A stretch of 64,000 bases of DNA from Arcicella rigui (GCF_034929435.1 NZ_JAYFUM010000005.1:300642-364641), one strand, 5' to 3'; counted from the first letter of the stretch, positions 1-9,088 are shown. Made by a program: numbers and translations. Notes: generated by a model not told the origin, from the sequence alone.

Positions 1-787
1 TTCGTTTATTGCCATCGCTAAATGAATGATTTTTCACTACAAAATATAATAAATTTGCTGCCTTTTCTTCTACACTTGGGTATAGCTCAATTCCACCAAA
101 TGATTGATAAATGGTCGCAACCGAACCCTTAAATGAATTGTCTTTTTCATTCCCAAACAAGGAACTACTCCCAAATTTACTACCTAAACTTTTGATGGCG
201 ATTATTGCTTCTTCATAAGTAATTGTAAAATATTGTTCGGAGGATGTATTTTCAATAGTAAGTATTTGATGGTCGTATTTATCGAGAATATCTAAAGCAT
301 AAGCAAAGTCTGTGATAACTTTGAGCAAGCCCGTGGCTTCATCAGCAGATAATTCTTTGTTTTGTAAAACATTTGCTAATAAACTAACCGTATGACGGAG
401 ATTCTCATACTGTTCAATTTTGATTTTATCCTTAATGGCATAGCCTTTAACCAAGTATTGTTTTAAAACTTTATTAGCCCAAATTCTAAAGTCTGTACCT
501 TGTTTTGATTTTACTCTATAACCAACTGATATTATTACATCAAGGCTGTAAAATGATACTGGTTTATCAGAAAAAGCAATGTGCATTTTTTGCACATTGC
601 TTTTTTCATCAAGCTCATTCTCTGAAAAAATATTCTTAATATGTTTAGCAACTACAGAACGTTCTTTATTAAAGAGTTCTGACATTTGAGCTTGACTAAG
701 CCAAACGTTTTCATTTTCTAATTGAACTTCCAAAGATGTTTGTCCATCCTCTGTTTCATAAAGTATTATTTCTCCTATATTTTTCAT
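1..787 (-). CDS. RhuM-family protein with C-terminal Fic/DOC domain (partial, 3' end outside window)
   Basis: An open frame runs from an ATG at 787 down to base 1 with no stop, so at least 262 residues are encoded and the C-terminus lies outside the window. The N-terminal half has the RhuM signature (NVQKMHIA...KP, then FYSLDVIISVGYRVKS and a WANKVLKQY segment). At the very end HSFSDGNKR is visible, a variant of the Fic core motif HPFxxGNGR. Fic enzymes transfer AMP or related groups to target proteins; RhuM proteins are of unknown role and often found on mobile or toxin-like loci. Function here is inferred from domains only. Confidence 0.8.
   Translation of the reverse strand, partial: MKNIGEIILYETEDGQTSLEVQLENENVWLSQAQMSELFNKERSVVAKHIKNIFSENELDEKSNVQKMHIAFSDKPVSFYSLDVIISVGYRVKSKQGTDFRIWANKVLKQYLVKGYAIKDKIKIEQYENLRHTVSLLANVLQNKELSADEATGLLKVITDFAYALDILDKYDHQILTIENTSSEQYFTITYEEAIIAIKSLGSKFGSSSLFGNEKDNSFKGSVATIYQSFGGIELYPSVEEKAANLLYFVVKNHSFSDGNKR
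571..605. other. 15-bp perfect hairpin inside the RhuM/Fic gene
   Basis: Bases 571-585 and 591-605 are exact reverse complements around a 5-T loop, and a T run follows on the plus strand. It looks like a terminator for plus-strand transcription, but it coincides with the codons of the conserved NVQKMHIA motif, so it may only reflect the protein sequence. Confidence 0.5.
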
Positions 788-1403
788 GGTGCAAAGATGA
801 TTTGTTGAAAGCTACAAGTTAAAATTTTCGTAGTTATTTACATTACTTTGATTTAGATTTTCTAAATCAAAAATATCAGCAAACAATCAAGCCCAAAAAT
901 CTCCCAATGGCAATTTTAGGGGTTGTTTGATTATCCAAATTACCAAATGGTATAATTTTTGTAGTTCTTTCAACTCTTTCAATTACTATTTTTTCTTGAT
1001 TTATTTTTAAAATTATTTCTTGATAATTTCTATCAATTGCAAATGATGGAAATTTTAAGTATTTTGGTAAATATAGTCAATGTTTGAAAATATATATAAT
1101 CTGAGAGAGTTGATAAATTCAAAATGAAATATTGACACAATAGCATTAAAAATCATTAAATTAAGGTACTGAGTTTGTCTTTTGGGATGTATAAAATACA
1201 TCACCATTGGTATCAGCATGACTTTGCGTACTTCAAAAAAACAGTAAATTTATTTGAATAGGGTGTAGGTATTGTAGCTATTTTTTAGCTACGAAGTGCT
1301 ATTGCTTTGTCGTGATAGTACGACAAAAAATGCGAATATCCCTTTTTCGTTTTGGTTTTCTGCTCAACCATTTTTTGAAAACTTAATTCTTATCCATATA
1401 AAT
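788..1403. other. Intergenic region without a gene
   Basis: No credible coding frame was seen. It holds a 10-bp perfect inverted repeat at 847-856/862-871 with a 5-base loop, which lies upstream of the RhuM/Fic gene and could be an operator. The rest is AT-rich with no clear promoter. Confidence 0.5.
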
Positions 1404-2144
1404 ATGAAAAAACTTTTATTGCCTTTGTACTTAATACTTTCTATTCCTTTTGCCTTGGAGGCTCAAAATTATCCTGAGATGATTGAGATAAAAGGCGGTA
1501 CGTTTATCATGGGTGATACCGACGGCGACGGTGAAAATTGGGAACGTCCGACGCATACGGTAACACTTTCTAACTTTAAAATGGCTAAAACAGAAACTAC
1601 CGTGCTACAATGGCGAGAGTATTGCAATGACATCGGGAGACCTTTTCCTGCTGGAATGGAAGACTATCCAAGCGATGCAGTAATGGCGTTTGTGAATTGG
1701 AATGACGCTGTGGGCTATTGTAAGTGGCTTAGTAATAAAACAGGCGAGCATTATCGTTTGCCCACCGAAGCAGAATGGGAGTTCGCTGCCCGTGGCGGTA
1801 ATGAAACCAAAGGGCATAAATATGCTGGTTCTTTCAATATTGAATATGTTGGCTGGTACAATGCCAATGCTAAGGGGATTCACGAAGTAGCCTTAAAACA
1901 ACCCAATGAATTAGGGCTTTATGATATGACGGGTAATGTATTAGAATGGTGTAGTGATATTTATGGGGCTTATTCAAGTGCTTCGGCTGTCAATCCTCGT
2001 GGGCCTGCTACGGGTAGTTATCGAGTACTCCGTGGAGGAAGTTGGGATGATATTCTTTCTTATTGTCGTATATCTTTTAGAAGTAGTGAAGCACCTGAGA
2101 CTCGCTATGGATATATTGGTTTTAGAGTAGTGGTAGGGCCGTAG
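1404..2144 (+). CDS. Secreted SUMF1/FGE-sulfatase-fold protein
   Basis: The 246-aa product starts at the ATG at 1404, because that gives a clean signal peptide (MKKLLLPLYLILSIPFALEAQ); the frame stays open upstream to 1296 but that part does not look like protein. The mature part has the formylglycine-generating-enzyme fold landmarks: GGTFIMGD near the start, RLPTEAEWEFAARGG, GLYDMTGNVLEWCSD, RVLRGGSWDD and a final GFRVV. Of the two catalytic cysteines of true FGE, only the second position (SYC) seems to be present; the first aligns with Asp. It is therefore probably a non-sulfatase-activating member, as many Bacteroidota homologues are. It is followed by a strong terminator. Confidence 0.85.
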   Translation: MKKLLLPLYLILSIPFALEAQNYPEMIEIKGGTFIMGDTDGDGENWERPTHTVTLSNFKMAKTETTVLQWREYCNDIGRPFPAGMEDYPSDAVMAFVNWNDAVGYCKWLSNKTGEHYRLPTEAEWEFAARGGNETKGHKYAGSFNIEYVGWYNANAKGIHEVALKQPNELGLYDMTGNVLEWCSDIYGAYSSASAVNPRGPATGSYRVLRGGSWDDILSYCRISFRSSEAPETRYGYIGFRVVVGP

Positions 2145-2224
2145 TTGTACAAATAAGATTTTAACACAAGCAATGATACTTCGTGATATTTTACTATACG
2201 ATGACTCATCTATTAGTATAAACG

Positions 2225-2270
2225 AAAAACTCCTCAAGAACCTGAAATTTAGGCTTTTGAGGAGTTTTTT
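2225..2270. terminator. Bidirectional terminator between converging genes
   Basis: A hairpin pairs AAACTCCTCAA with TTGAGGAGTTT and is flanked by A runs on the left and T runs on the right, so it can serve the plus gene ending at 2144 and the minus gene ending at 2313. Confidence 0.8.
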
Positions 2271-2312
2271 GTTTAACCTTTAGATATTTGAATGCCAATC
2301 AAGTATCAATGA

Positions 2313-4271
2313 TTAATTCGGTTTTGGAGCTTTATAATTTAAAGGCTTCCAAGTATTATTTTTTGAATTGAAATCTGGGAAAACATGGTCAGGGTCAATC
2401 GTTACTGATTTTAAGGGTAAATTGGTTGTCGATTTGAAAGTCCAAGTACCGCCTCTTTGCCAAATTTCAATGGGTAATGTTACTCTTTCTTTTAGTCCGC
2501 CTACCATTTCCAATTCTACGATTGCAGGCATTGCTAATTTTTCTAAGTTTTCAATCGTGATGATTGCTCCATTTTTAGGGTCTTGTTCAATATACTGAAC
2601 ATCTTTTACAGATTGGTCGAGTTTCCAAGTTTCGTAGAACCAACCTCTCCAGAACCAAGATAAATCTTCGCCAGCGGCATCTTCAATAGTTTTGAAGAAA
2701 TCATAAGGCGTAGGATGTTTGAATGCCCAACGTTTGATGTACTCACGGAAGGCGTAATCAAAGCGTTCTGGCCCTAAAATTTGTTCACGCAATAATTTCA
2801 AGCCTAAGCCTGGTTTGTAATAAGCTTCATAGCCCAAGCTACTTGACTGCAAAACGTCTGGAATGTTCATAATTGGCTCGGCACTCTCTCTGAACAATTG
2901 TTTCGACATTTGGTGCATATCAATTTTATTGCCTTTGTATTCACCGCTATTAAAATTATCAGTAGAATAAAAATTGATAAAAGTGTTGAACCCTTCGTCC
3001 ATCCAAGCAAATTTTCTTTCGTTCGAACCCACAATCATTGGAAACCAGTTATGACCAAACTCGTGGTCGGTTACTCCCCAAAGTTCGCCTTGTTTGTCGT
3101 GCATTCCGCAAAATACAATGCCCGGATATTCCATCCCACTGATTGAACCCGCCACGTTTGTTGCTACTGGATAAGTATATTCATACAACCATTTTGAATA
3201 GTATTCGATTGCACCTTTTACATATTCTGTTGAACGAGACCAAGCTTTATCGCCAGCAGATTCAGCAGGATATGCCGACATCGCCAAAGATTTTTTGCCA
3301 CTTGGCAAGTTGATTCTTGCGGCATCAATGATAAAGGCTTTAGACATAGCAAAGGCAACATCACGAGCCATCGAACAATGAAATTTCCAAGTGATTTTTC
3401 CATCTTTCTTTGGACGAGAAGTAGGAGTGCCAATTTCATCTTTCCCAAGAATCAAAACTGTTTTATCACTATTAGAAGCCTCGGCAAAACGTTTGATTTG
3501 CTCTGCCGTCCAGCAATCTGCTGGGTTCGTCAATTCACCAGAACCAACAACAGTATAAGCAGCAGGAACAGTTACGTTATAATCAAAATTTCCGTACTCT
3601 AAATAAAACTCACCTGCTCCAAGATAAGGTAACACATTCCAGCCTTCGATGTCGTCATAAACACACATTCTTGGATACCACTGTGCCATTTCGTAAATCG
3701 TGCCGTTTTTTACTTCTTGTGTTCCCATACGGTCTGAACCATATTTTGGAATCGGGAATGAGTATGCAATTTTAATTTTAGATACTCCTGTGCGTTCGAG
3801 TAGCGGTGTAGCTAATTTGATTTGCATACGAGTATCACTTACATAAAAATCAGCAGGTTTGCCATCAATCGTCACAGATTTAATTACATAGCCACCGTCA
3901 AAACTTGTATTGCCAAATCTTCCGCCATTGATGGGTGTGCTAAGTCCACCACGAGATTTTGTATTGAATTGATTTTGGTCTAATTGCAACCACAAAAAAT
4001 TAAGTTTATCTGGCGAAGCATTTTTATAAGTAATTTCTACATCACCTTCTACGGTATTTTTTTCTTCGTCTAAAGCAATATTGATTTTATAATCCGCTAC
4101 ATTTTGCCAATAAGTACTTCCGGGCGAACCTGTTCCACTTCTGGTAGGCGTCGAGAGTGTGTAGTTGAATAAAGGATTAAACAAATCGTATTGGCTATAA
4201 TTTGATTTTTGTTGAGCAAAGATTTCACCTGAGCCCAGTAGCAAAGCCGCTACAAAGAATATTTTTTTCAT
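2313..4271 (-). CDS. Secreted M1-family zinc aminopeptidase
   Basis: The 652-aa protein has a signal peptide (MKKIFFVAALLLGSGEIFAQ). It shows the gluzincin site HEFGH (residues 403-407) with the third zinc ligand Glu426 in WMDEG, exactly 18 residues after the second His. An upstream GMEYPG (379-384) corresponds to the GxMEN substrate-binding loop of M1 peptidases, with Tyr-Pro in place of the usual Asn. The N-terminal 300 residues fit the beta-rich domain that precedes the catalytic domain. The expected job is removal of N-terminal residues from peptides in the periplasm or outside the cell. No neighbour suggests an operon; the next minus gene upstream has its own terminator. Confidence 0.9.
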   Translation of the reverse strand: MKKIFFVAALLLGSGEIFAQQKSNYSQYDLFNPLFNYTLSTPTRSGTGSPGSTYWQNVADYKINIALDEEKNTVEGDVEITYKNASPDKLNFLWLQLDQNQFNTKSRGGLSTPINGGRFGNTSFDGGYVIKSVTIDGKPADFYVSDTRMQIKLATPLLERTGVSKIKIAYSFPIPKYGSDRMGTQEVKNGTIYEMAQWYPRMCVYDDIEGWNVLPYLGAGEFYLEYGNFDYNVTVPAAYTVVGSGELTNPADCWTAEQIKRFAEASNSDKTVLILGKDEIGTPTSRPKKDGKITWKFHCSMARDVAFAMSKAFIIDAARINLPSGKKSLAMSAYPAESAGDKAWSRSTEYVKGAIEYYSKWLYEYTYPVATNVAGSISGMEYPGIVFCGMHDKQGELWGVTDHEFGHNWFPMIVGSNERKFAWMDEGFNTFINFYSTDNFNSGEYKGNKIDMHQMSKQLFRESAEPIMNIPDVLQSSSLGYEAYYKPGLGLKLLREQILGPERFDYAFREYIKRWAFKHPTPYDFFKTIEDAAGEDLSWFWRGWFYETWKLDQSVKDVQYIEQDPKNGAIITIENLEKLAMPAIVELEMVGGLKERVTLPIEIWQRGGTWTFKSTTNLPLKSVTIDPDHVFPDFNSKNNTWKPLNYKAPKPN

Positions 4272-4324
4272 TTTTTATTGAAGATGTTGTGTGAAATAAT
4301 TATCCAATTTACAGGATAAAAACG

Positions 4325-4360
4325 AAAAACCCTCTAAATCTTATGTAGAGGGTTTTATTA
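4325..4360 (-). terminator. Terminator of the cytochrome-domain lipoprotein gene
   Basis: AAACCCTCTA pairs with TAGAGGGTTT around a 9-base loop. On the minus strand the stem is followed by a T-rich tract, placing it just after the gene that ends at 4380. Confidence 0.8.
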
Positions 4361-4379
4361 GTATAATTTTCTTTTGAGT

Positions 4380-5135
4380 CTAATTGTTTTTTGCCCCAGC
4401 GTCAATCCATTTTTTGAATACCAAAATTTGACAGTCGGTCAATTTATTGTCTTGTGGCATTCCTACGTAGCCGTTGCTATAAGTAATAGCACCATACAAA
4501 CGCTTATTGTCAACGTAGGTTTTTACATTGCTGTAAGTTGATAAATTAACACCGCCAGAATTGGTCGGAGCTTGGTGACAACCCAAACAATAAGTAGTAA
4601 TAACAGGTTGAATCGTTTTTGAATACGAAACATTTACCGTATCAACAGTAGTACCACAAGTAACATTTTTTGCTCCTTGCTGAATCCATTTGGCAAATAA
4701 ATCAATATTAGCTTTTGATAAAGCTGGAAGCGGAGGCTGTGGCATTCGCTCATTATCTGTGCGTATCATTACTTGGTAAAGTTTACTATTAGTTGGGCTT
4801 CCTGCTCTGATACCTTTGGCAATAATTTTTGCGTATGAAGTAAGCTCATAACCTTCTTCTTTACTCTTTGCATCATGGCAACCACTGGTAGCACAGTTTG
4901 AGACAATCATGGGTAAAATTTGGGTATTAAAACACACAGAATCGCCTGTACTGTTGGTAGTTGTGCCGCAGTTTAAGGTTGTACTGCTTGTGCCAGTACC
5001 CCCAGTTCCTGTACCCGTTGTCGAGCCTGTTGAAGTATCTCCTGTTGTTGTAGTGGCTACTGGGTCGTTTTTACGATTTACACAAGACATTACTCCAACA
5101 AAAAGAAGGATGCCAAAGAATAAGATTTTTTTCAT
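4380..5135 (-). CDS. Lipoprotein with two cytochrome-c-like heme motifs
   Basis: The 251-aa product has a lipoprotein signal peptide ending GVMSC, then a low-complexity Thr/Gly/Ser linker (about residues 27-55) that probably spaces the domain from the membrane. Two similar domains follow. The first has CATSGCH, a CX4CH motif, and the second YCLGCH, a standard CXXCH. Each domain ends with the same phrase (AKWIQQGAKN and KKWIDAGAKN). This fits the c-type cytochrome domain group related to planctomycete cytochrome C. An electron-transfer role at the cell surface or in the periplasm is likely; the partner is unknown. Confidence 0.8.
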   Translation of the reverse strand: MKKILFFGILLFVGVMSCVNRKNDPVATTTTGDTSTGSTTGTGTGGTGTSSTTLNCGTTTNSTGDSVCFNTQILPMIVSNCATSGCHDAKSKEEGYELTSYAKIIAKGIRAGSPTNSKLYQVMIRTDNERMPQPPLPALSKANIDLFAKWIQQGAKNVTCGTTVDTVNVSYSKTIQPVITTYCLGCHQAPTNSGGVNLSTYSNVKTYVDNKRLYGAITYSNGYVGMPQDNKLTDCQILVFKKWIDAGAKNN

Positions 5136-5468
5136 GTCTATAAAAAAGAAGTATTGAGCGTTTCAAAAATATTAAGTCAATTTCGACTTTTTTATTATTG
5201 ATAGCACAGTGAAATATGCTAATTGAAATATAGCCAATCATTTTCGGGTAAGTAAATGGGTGAATTTCTAAGTAATATGTCAATAGAAGTACTTGGATAT
5301 TTCTGTTTTTACTTCACTCTTCCATTCATAAAGTAAAAGCTATGGTAAATTGATTGGAACGGTTTTTGTGGTTAATTTTGTACTTATGTATTATTTAATA
5401 TAATTTTTCTGCAAATGTAATCTTGTTATGAATCATAATTAATTGCTTTTTGTAAAAGATATTTCAAT
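5136..5468. other. Divergent intergenic region with a promoter for the AraC regulator
   Basis: No gene seen. The left part is the AT-rich upstream region of the minus-strand lipoprotein; the right part carries the promoter listed at 5350-5380. Confidence 0.5.
5350..5380 (+). promoter_or_regulatory. Bacteroidota-type promoter upstream of the AraC-family gene
   Basis: TTG at 5350-5352 and TAATTTTG at 5373-5380 are 20 bases apart, matching the -33/-7 pattern TTG and TAnnTTTG. The start codon of the regulator is at 5469, giving a leader of about 80 bases. Confidence 0.6.
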
Positions 5469-6602
5469 ATGCTTGCTAATTGGATAGGGTTTGGAAGTGT
5501 TTTTTTCTTGCTTGGTTTGGCTATCTTTTTCTTGAAAAACCGACACGAAACTTCTGGGAGTAATTTGTATTTAGGTTTACTTTTTTTGCTTCAAGCAATC
5601 AGTAACTTTCATTTTTTTATTTGTCGTCTTTCCGAAATCATCAATCAAGTACCTTATTTGATTCATTTTAGTGCAGGTTTCCGTTTTTTGTGGGGGGTAT
5701 TGTTGTACTTTTTTGTGCAGTCCTACATTGGAAAGACTATCAAATATCAGGGTTGGGCTTGGCTACATTTTGTGCCTGCGGTGGTGGCTACTTTGTTTTT
5801 TTATGGTAAACTTTTCTTTGTTCCATCGCATGAAATCCATGAGTATATCGCTCTTATCAAACAAGATAAACATCCTATCAATCGCCCTTATCACCTTTTG
5901 TTGTTTCTTTCTAATGTTTCTTACCTTATCGCCAGTTTGCTCACTTTGCTAAAGTACCGCCTTTCGCTGACGACTTATTTCTCTAATACCGATAAATTGC
6001 GTTTGGAATGGCTCTTTAATGTACTTTTATTCTTGGTTATTTTTCATTTCATTTTGCCTTTGGGTTATGGCTTGCTCACAATCAAGTTTTTCCCTTATGT
6101 GCCACTTTTGCAATTACCGATTTTAACTTTTGTTGCTTGGAAATGTTACACCAAGCCTGTTTTGTTCAATACTTTAGCCTCATTTTCATTAGAAAATGCT
6201 GTTTCAAGCAAAGAGGAATCTAAAGCTATTGCGGCTTTGCCATCGGTACTTGACGATGATTTTAATACCGTATTGCTAACTTATATGGAAGAAAAAAAGC
6301 CCTATTTGAATGCAGAACTGACTATTAAAATGATGTCTGATGATTTGTCGATTCAGAGTTATCAACTCTCCAAAATTTTAAATCAACATTTTCAGAAAAA
6401 CTTTTTTGATTTTATCAATACTTATCGAGTAGAGGAAGCCAAAAAAAAATTACTGGCAAATGCTTACGAACACCTTACTTTAGAAGGTATCGGCTACGAA
6501 TGTGGTTTCAATTCTAAGTCTTCTTTTTATGCTGTTTTTAAAAAATACGTCAATCAAACCCCAGCAGAGTATCGTAAAGGAATGCTTATGAATGTTGATT
6601 AA
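5469..6602 (+). CDS. Membrane-embedded AraC-family transcriptional regulator
   Basis: The 377-aa protein has about seven hydrophobic segments over residues 1-235 and a C-terminal AraC-type DNA-binding domain at about 275-372. The latter contains the first helix-turn-helix (IKMMSDDLSIQSYQLSKILNQ) and the second region (LEGIGYECGFNSKSSFYAVFKKYVNQTPAEYRK), the well-known end of the AraC signature. Such 7TM-AraC fusions are common in Bacteroidota and are thought to sense a signal at the membrane. The target genes are not known; the downstream beta-propeller gene has its own start region after a terminator. Confidence 0.9.
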   Translation: MLANWIGFGSVFFLLGLAIFFLKNRHETSGSNLYLGLLFLLQAISNFHFFICRLSEIINQVPYLIHFSAGFRFLWGVLLYFFVQSYIGKTIKYQGWAWLHFVPAVVATLFFYGKLFFVPSHEIHEYIALIKQDKHPINRPYHLLLFLSNVSYLIASLLTLLKYRLSLTTYFSNTDKLRLEWLFNVLLFLVIFHFILPLGYGLLTIKFFPYVPLLQLPILTFVAWKCYTKPVLFNTLASFSLENAVSSKEESKAIAALPSVLDDDFNTVLLTYMEEKKPYLNAELTIKMMSDDLSIQSYQLSKILNQHFQKNFFDFINTYRVEEAKKKLLANAYEHLTLEGIGYECGFNSKSSFYAVFKKYVNQTPAEYRKGMLMNVD

Positions 6603-6673
6603 AACCCTGTCTGTAAAATCATATTTATTTGTAAGTGTTTCATTTTTAATGTTTTATGATTTTATGTGCAAGT

Positions 6674-6717
6674 AAAGGAGTGCAGATTTATAAGTCTGGA
6701 CTCCTTTGAATTTTTAT
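6674..6717 (+). terminator. Terminator after the AraC-family gene
   Basis: AAAGGAGTGCAGA pairs with TCTGGACTCCTTT (one mismatch, loop of 8) and is followed by a T-rich stretch. Confidence 0.8.
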
Positions 6718-6733
6718 TTCTACCCTCAAATTC

Positions 6734-6741
6734 TACATTTG
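6734..6741 (+). promoter_or_regulatory. -7 promoter element upstream of the beta-propeller gene
   Basis: TACATTTG matches TAnnTTTG. The nearest TTTG upstream (6705-6708) is 25 bases away, longer than usual and inside the terminator stem, so only the -7 element is supported. Confidence 0.4.
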
Positions 6742-6814
6742 CTCATCCAAAAACGCTGAGTATTTCCTTCCGTTTTTCTTCAACAACAATTAGCTGTAAA
6801 CCCCATTTAATCTC

Positions 6815-8719
6815 ATGAAAAGAATACTACTTTTTCTATGCTTCTGCATAGTATCACTTGTTTCTTTTGCAAAAACCAATACAACAGAATCGCCTTCTTT
6901 TTGGAAAACGAGTTTTCCTCGTGGCATCAATTGGCAACGAATGACCGATGTTGGGATTTTGGTGGTTTCTACCGACGATGCTTTGTATGGGCTGAATCCA
7001 GACAATGGACAAAAACTTTGGCAACACGAGTTTTTGAAAAAATTAAAAGAGGAACGTTATGACCCTATCGAAAATACGCCTTTGGTAGCATTGATTGATA
7101 AAAGAGGCTTGATGTCCTTAGACCATGTCATTTTAGATGTTGTGTCTGGAAAAGTATTATGCAATTCGGGTGAATTGGGTTTTCGCACAATTGAAATGCG
7201 AGTAGAACTTCCGCCACTTGGAGGAGTATTATTTTTGGGTTTGAACAAGTACGGAAAAAAGATAATGACTTTGGTTGATGTGAACGACGGACACACTCGC
7301 TTCACAAAAGAACTGACTGATTTTGGAGCAACAGAAATGTTTGCAGGTCGTCCTTTTGTCATGAACGGCGATATTCTGATTGTGAGTAACAAAGCAATTT
7401 TTCGTTTCAATGGACAAACTGGCGATAAGGTTTGGGAAATAGAACAAAAAAGCCCAAACGCTGAAATCATCAAAGAAGAAAATGCAGGTTTTGGTGCTTC
7501 GATGTCCAATTCTTTAAATCCTAAGTTTCATTATTTTACCCAAATACGACCGGGAAGAGATAAAAATAGTTTTTTCTACACCAGTAAAAAGTATGTGAAT
7601 TGCTTTGATTTTGCTACTGGAAAAGCCCTTTGGAATGACCCAATAAAAGTAGGAGGTGAAATTGTAGAAACCATTTATGATAATGCAGGCTTTATCGTAG
7701 CAACCGACGACCCTGAGATTATTATGCTCGATTATGCCAACGGAAGCAGACTTTGGGGGAAAGGCCCAAAACTAAAAGGAACTGTGGCTTTTTATAATTA
7801 TTGTGACAAAGGACTTTTGATTGCAATGGCGAGTTCGAGAGGAAAAAACTCTTTGAGTATTTTAGATTTGAAATCGGGGCAACACGTATTTGATAAAGCC
7901 AATAAAGTAGATGGACAAATTGTAGATTTACAGCTAACACCCAAAGGAATTTTTTACAGAACTACCGAAGAAGTAAATTTTCAAAGTTTAGAAACTGGGA
8001 AAGATCTTTGGGATAAACCTCTCAAGCTGAAAGAAGGCAATGTGGCTTGTCAAAAAGATTTTTTGCAATGGATTTATTCTGATAGAAAACTCTTTGAAGT
8101 AAATCTACAAAATGCTTCGATGAAAGAATTTGTGGCAGACAAAGTAAGACTCAACGAAAAAGAAGTGCCTTCGGGTTTTCAAGTAAGAGAAGATGGCATT
8201 TTACTAACATCGAGCCAAAATTTAGTAAAGTTTGGTTTTGGAGGTAATGTATTGTACAGCCAATATTTTCATTCGCCTACGGCAAGTACAGCAGGCAAAA
8301 TTTTCGGAGGGATTTTGGCAGTAGGAGGTACGATGCTCGCCGTTGCTTCTGCTGCCAGTGCTGGCTACGCTAAAGGTGCAACAGCAAGCGGCGGGCGAAC
8401 CTATGAAGTAGAAAGCTACATTCGTGGACAAGAACAAGCTCAACAAATGTGGAGTGCGGTAGCGTCGGCGGGCTTTGCCATGATGAATAAACGATTTAAA
8501 GCTTCTGCACAAACAGAAAACTTTCAAGCCATCCTTACCGACGAAGCCAATGATGGTTCGAGCAAAGGCGTTGGTTTGGTAAAAGTGAATAAAGACAACG
8601 GCAAGATAGAAGGAACGGTAATTCTTGGCGATAAAAAGCCCATTTATGACTTAGACGAAATTGGAGGCTTGATGTATTATCGTTCAAAAGATAATGAAAT
8701 CACTGCCTTTAAATTCTAA
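6815..8719 (+). CDS. Secreted PQQ-like beta-propeller repeat protein
   Basis: The 634-aa product has a signal peptide (MKRILLFLCFCIVSLVSFA). Blade-like repeats carry the PQQ/quinoprotein phrases with Gly and Trp at fixed spacing: DNGQKLWQHEFL, QTGDKVWEIEQ, ATGKALWNDPI, ANGSRLWGKGP and LETGKDLWDKPL, spread over about residues 60-400. A small-residue, Gly/Ala-rich hydrophobic stretch lies near residues 500-530, which might span or touch a membrane, and the last 100 residues form a further blade-like part. No catalytic dehydrogenase residues were recognised, so this is most likely a binding or scaffold protein and not an enzyme. Confidence 0.75.
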   Translation: MKRILLFLCFCIVSLVSFAKTNTTESPSFWKTSFPRGINWQRMTDVGILVVSTDDALYGLNPDNGQKLWQHEFLKKLKEERYDPIENTPLVALIDKRGLMSLDHVILDVVSGKVLCNSGELGFRTIEMRVELPPLGGVLFLGLNKYGKKIMTLVDVNDGHTRFTKELTDFGATEMFAGRPFVMNGDILIVSNKAIFRFNGQTGDKVWEIEQKSPNAEIIKEENAGFGASMSNSLNPKFHYFTQIRPGRDKNSFFYTSKKYVNCFDFATGKALWNDPIKVGGEIVETIYDNAGFIVATDDPEIIMLDYANGSRLWGKGPKLKGTVAFYNYCDKGLLIAMASSRGKNSLSILDLKSGQHVFDKANKVDGQIVDLQLTPKGIFYRTTEEVNFQSLETGKDLWDKPLKLKEGNVACQKDFLQWIYSDRKLFEVNLQNASMKEFVADKVRLNEKEVPSGFQVREDGILLTSSQNLVKFGFGGNVLYSQYFHSPTASTAGKIFGGILAVGGTMLAVASAASAGYAKGATASGGRTYEVESYIRGQEQAQQMWSAVASAGFAMMNKRFKASAQTENFQAILTDEANDGSSKGVGLVKVNKDNGKIEGTVILGDKKPIYDLDEIGGLMYYRSKDNEITAFKF

Positions 8720-8771
8720 GGCAAGCACATATTATCAATTAGAATAATAAAATTTAGTGGTTAGGTAATAT

Positions 8772-8804
8772 AAAACTCTCGTCAAATTTTGGCGGGAGTT
8801 TTTT
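8772..8804 (+). terminator. Terminator after the beta-propeller gene
   Basis: AAACTCTCGTCAAA pairs with the GCGGGAGTTT side through a G-U pair, and a T run follows on the plus strand. Confidence 0.7.
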
Positions 8805-8883
8805 GTGAAAATGCAACACTGCAAAAAATATGAGTGGAAATATTCGATTTTTAAAGTTAATCTTTAGAAAGCAAAAACCCGTA

Positions 8884-8944
8884 TAAAAAAGTTGCCCAGA
8901 CGGAATCCATCTGGGCAATCTTAGTAAATAGTTCTACACCTATT
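8884..8944 (-). ncRNA. Candidate small RNA, divergent from bioF
   Basis: On the minus strand a complete small transcription unit is visible. TTG (8979-8981) and TAACTTTG (8950-8957) form a promoter with a 21-base spacer. About 60 bases later comes a terminator: stem TTGCCCAGA/TCTGGGCAA (8910-8918 and 8892-8900), loop of 9, then a T run at 8885-8890. No open frame with a plausible start lies between them. The RNA would be about 55-62 nt. I do not recognise it as a known family; its target could be the adjacent biotin operon or elsewhere. Confidence 0.5.
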
Positions 8945-9035
8945 GAGGGCAAAGTTACATAAAAAAATCTAATGAAGTCAAGTTAATTCTTAAAAAAAAT
9001 AAAAAAAGTGAAGATTTTTTTCAAATCACCAAAGC

Positions 9036-9069
9036 TTGGAAAGCATACTTCATTTTGTGACTATCTTTG
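9036..9069 (+). promoter_or_regulatory. Promoter of the biotin operon
   Basis: TATCTTTG at 9062-9069 matches the -7 consensus and TTG lies at 9036-9038, a 23-base spacer at the long end of the range. The leader before bioF would be only about 13 bases. Confidence 0.55.
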
Positions 9070-9088
9070 CAAAAACAAATAAACAGAC

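Larger units (their letters stand above)
8720..9088. other. Intergenic region upstream of the biotin operon
   Basis: It holds no protein gene. It contains the terminator of the preceding gene, a candidate minus-strand small RNA with its own promoter (8884-8981), and the plus-strand promoter of bioF. Confidence 0.6.

Noticed and set aside
571..605. A plus-strand terminator inside the RhuM/Fic gene
   Set aside because: The stem is perfect, but it falls on the codons of the conserved NVQKMHIA motif, so protein conservation explains it without a terminator.
1296..1403. N-terminal extension of the FGE-fold protein
   Set aside because: The 36 extra residues are not protein-like and the ATG at 1404 starts a perfect signal peptide.
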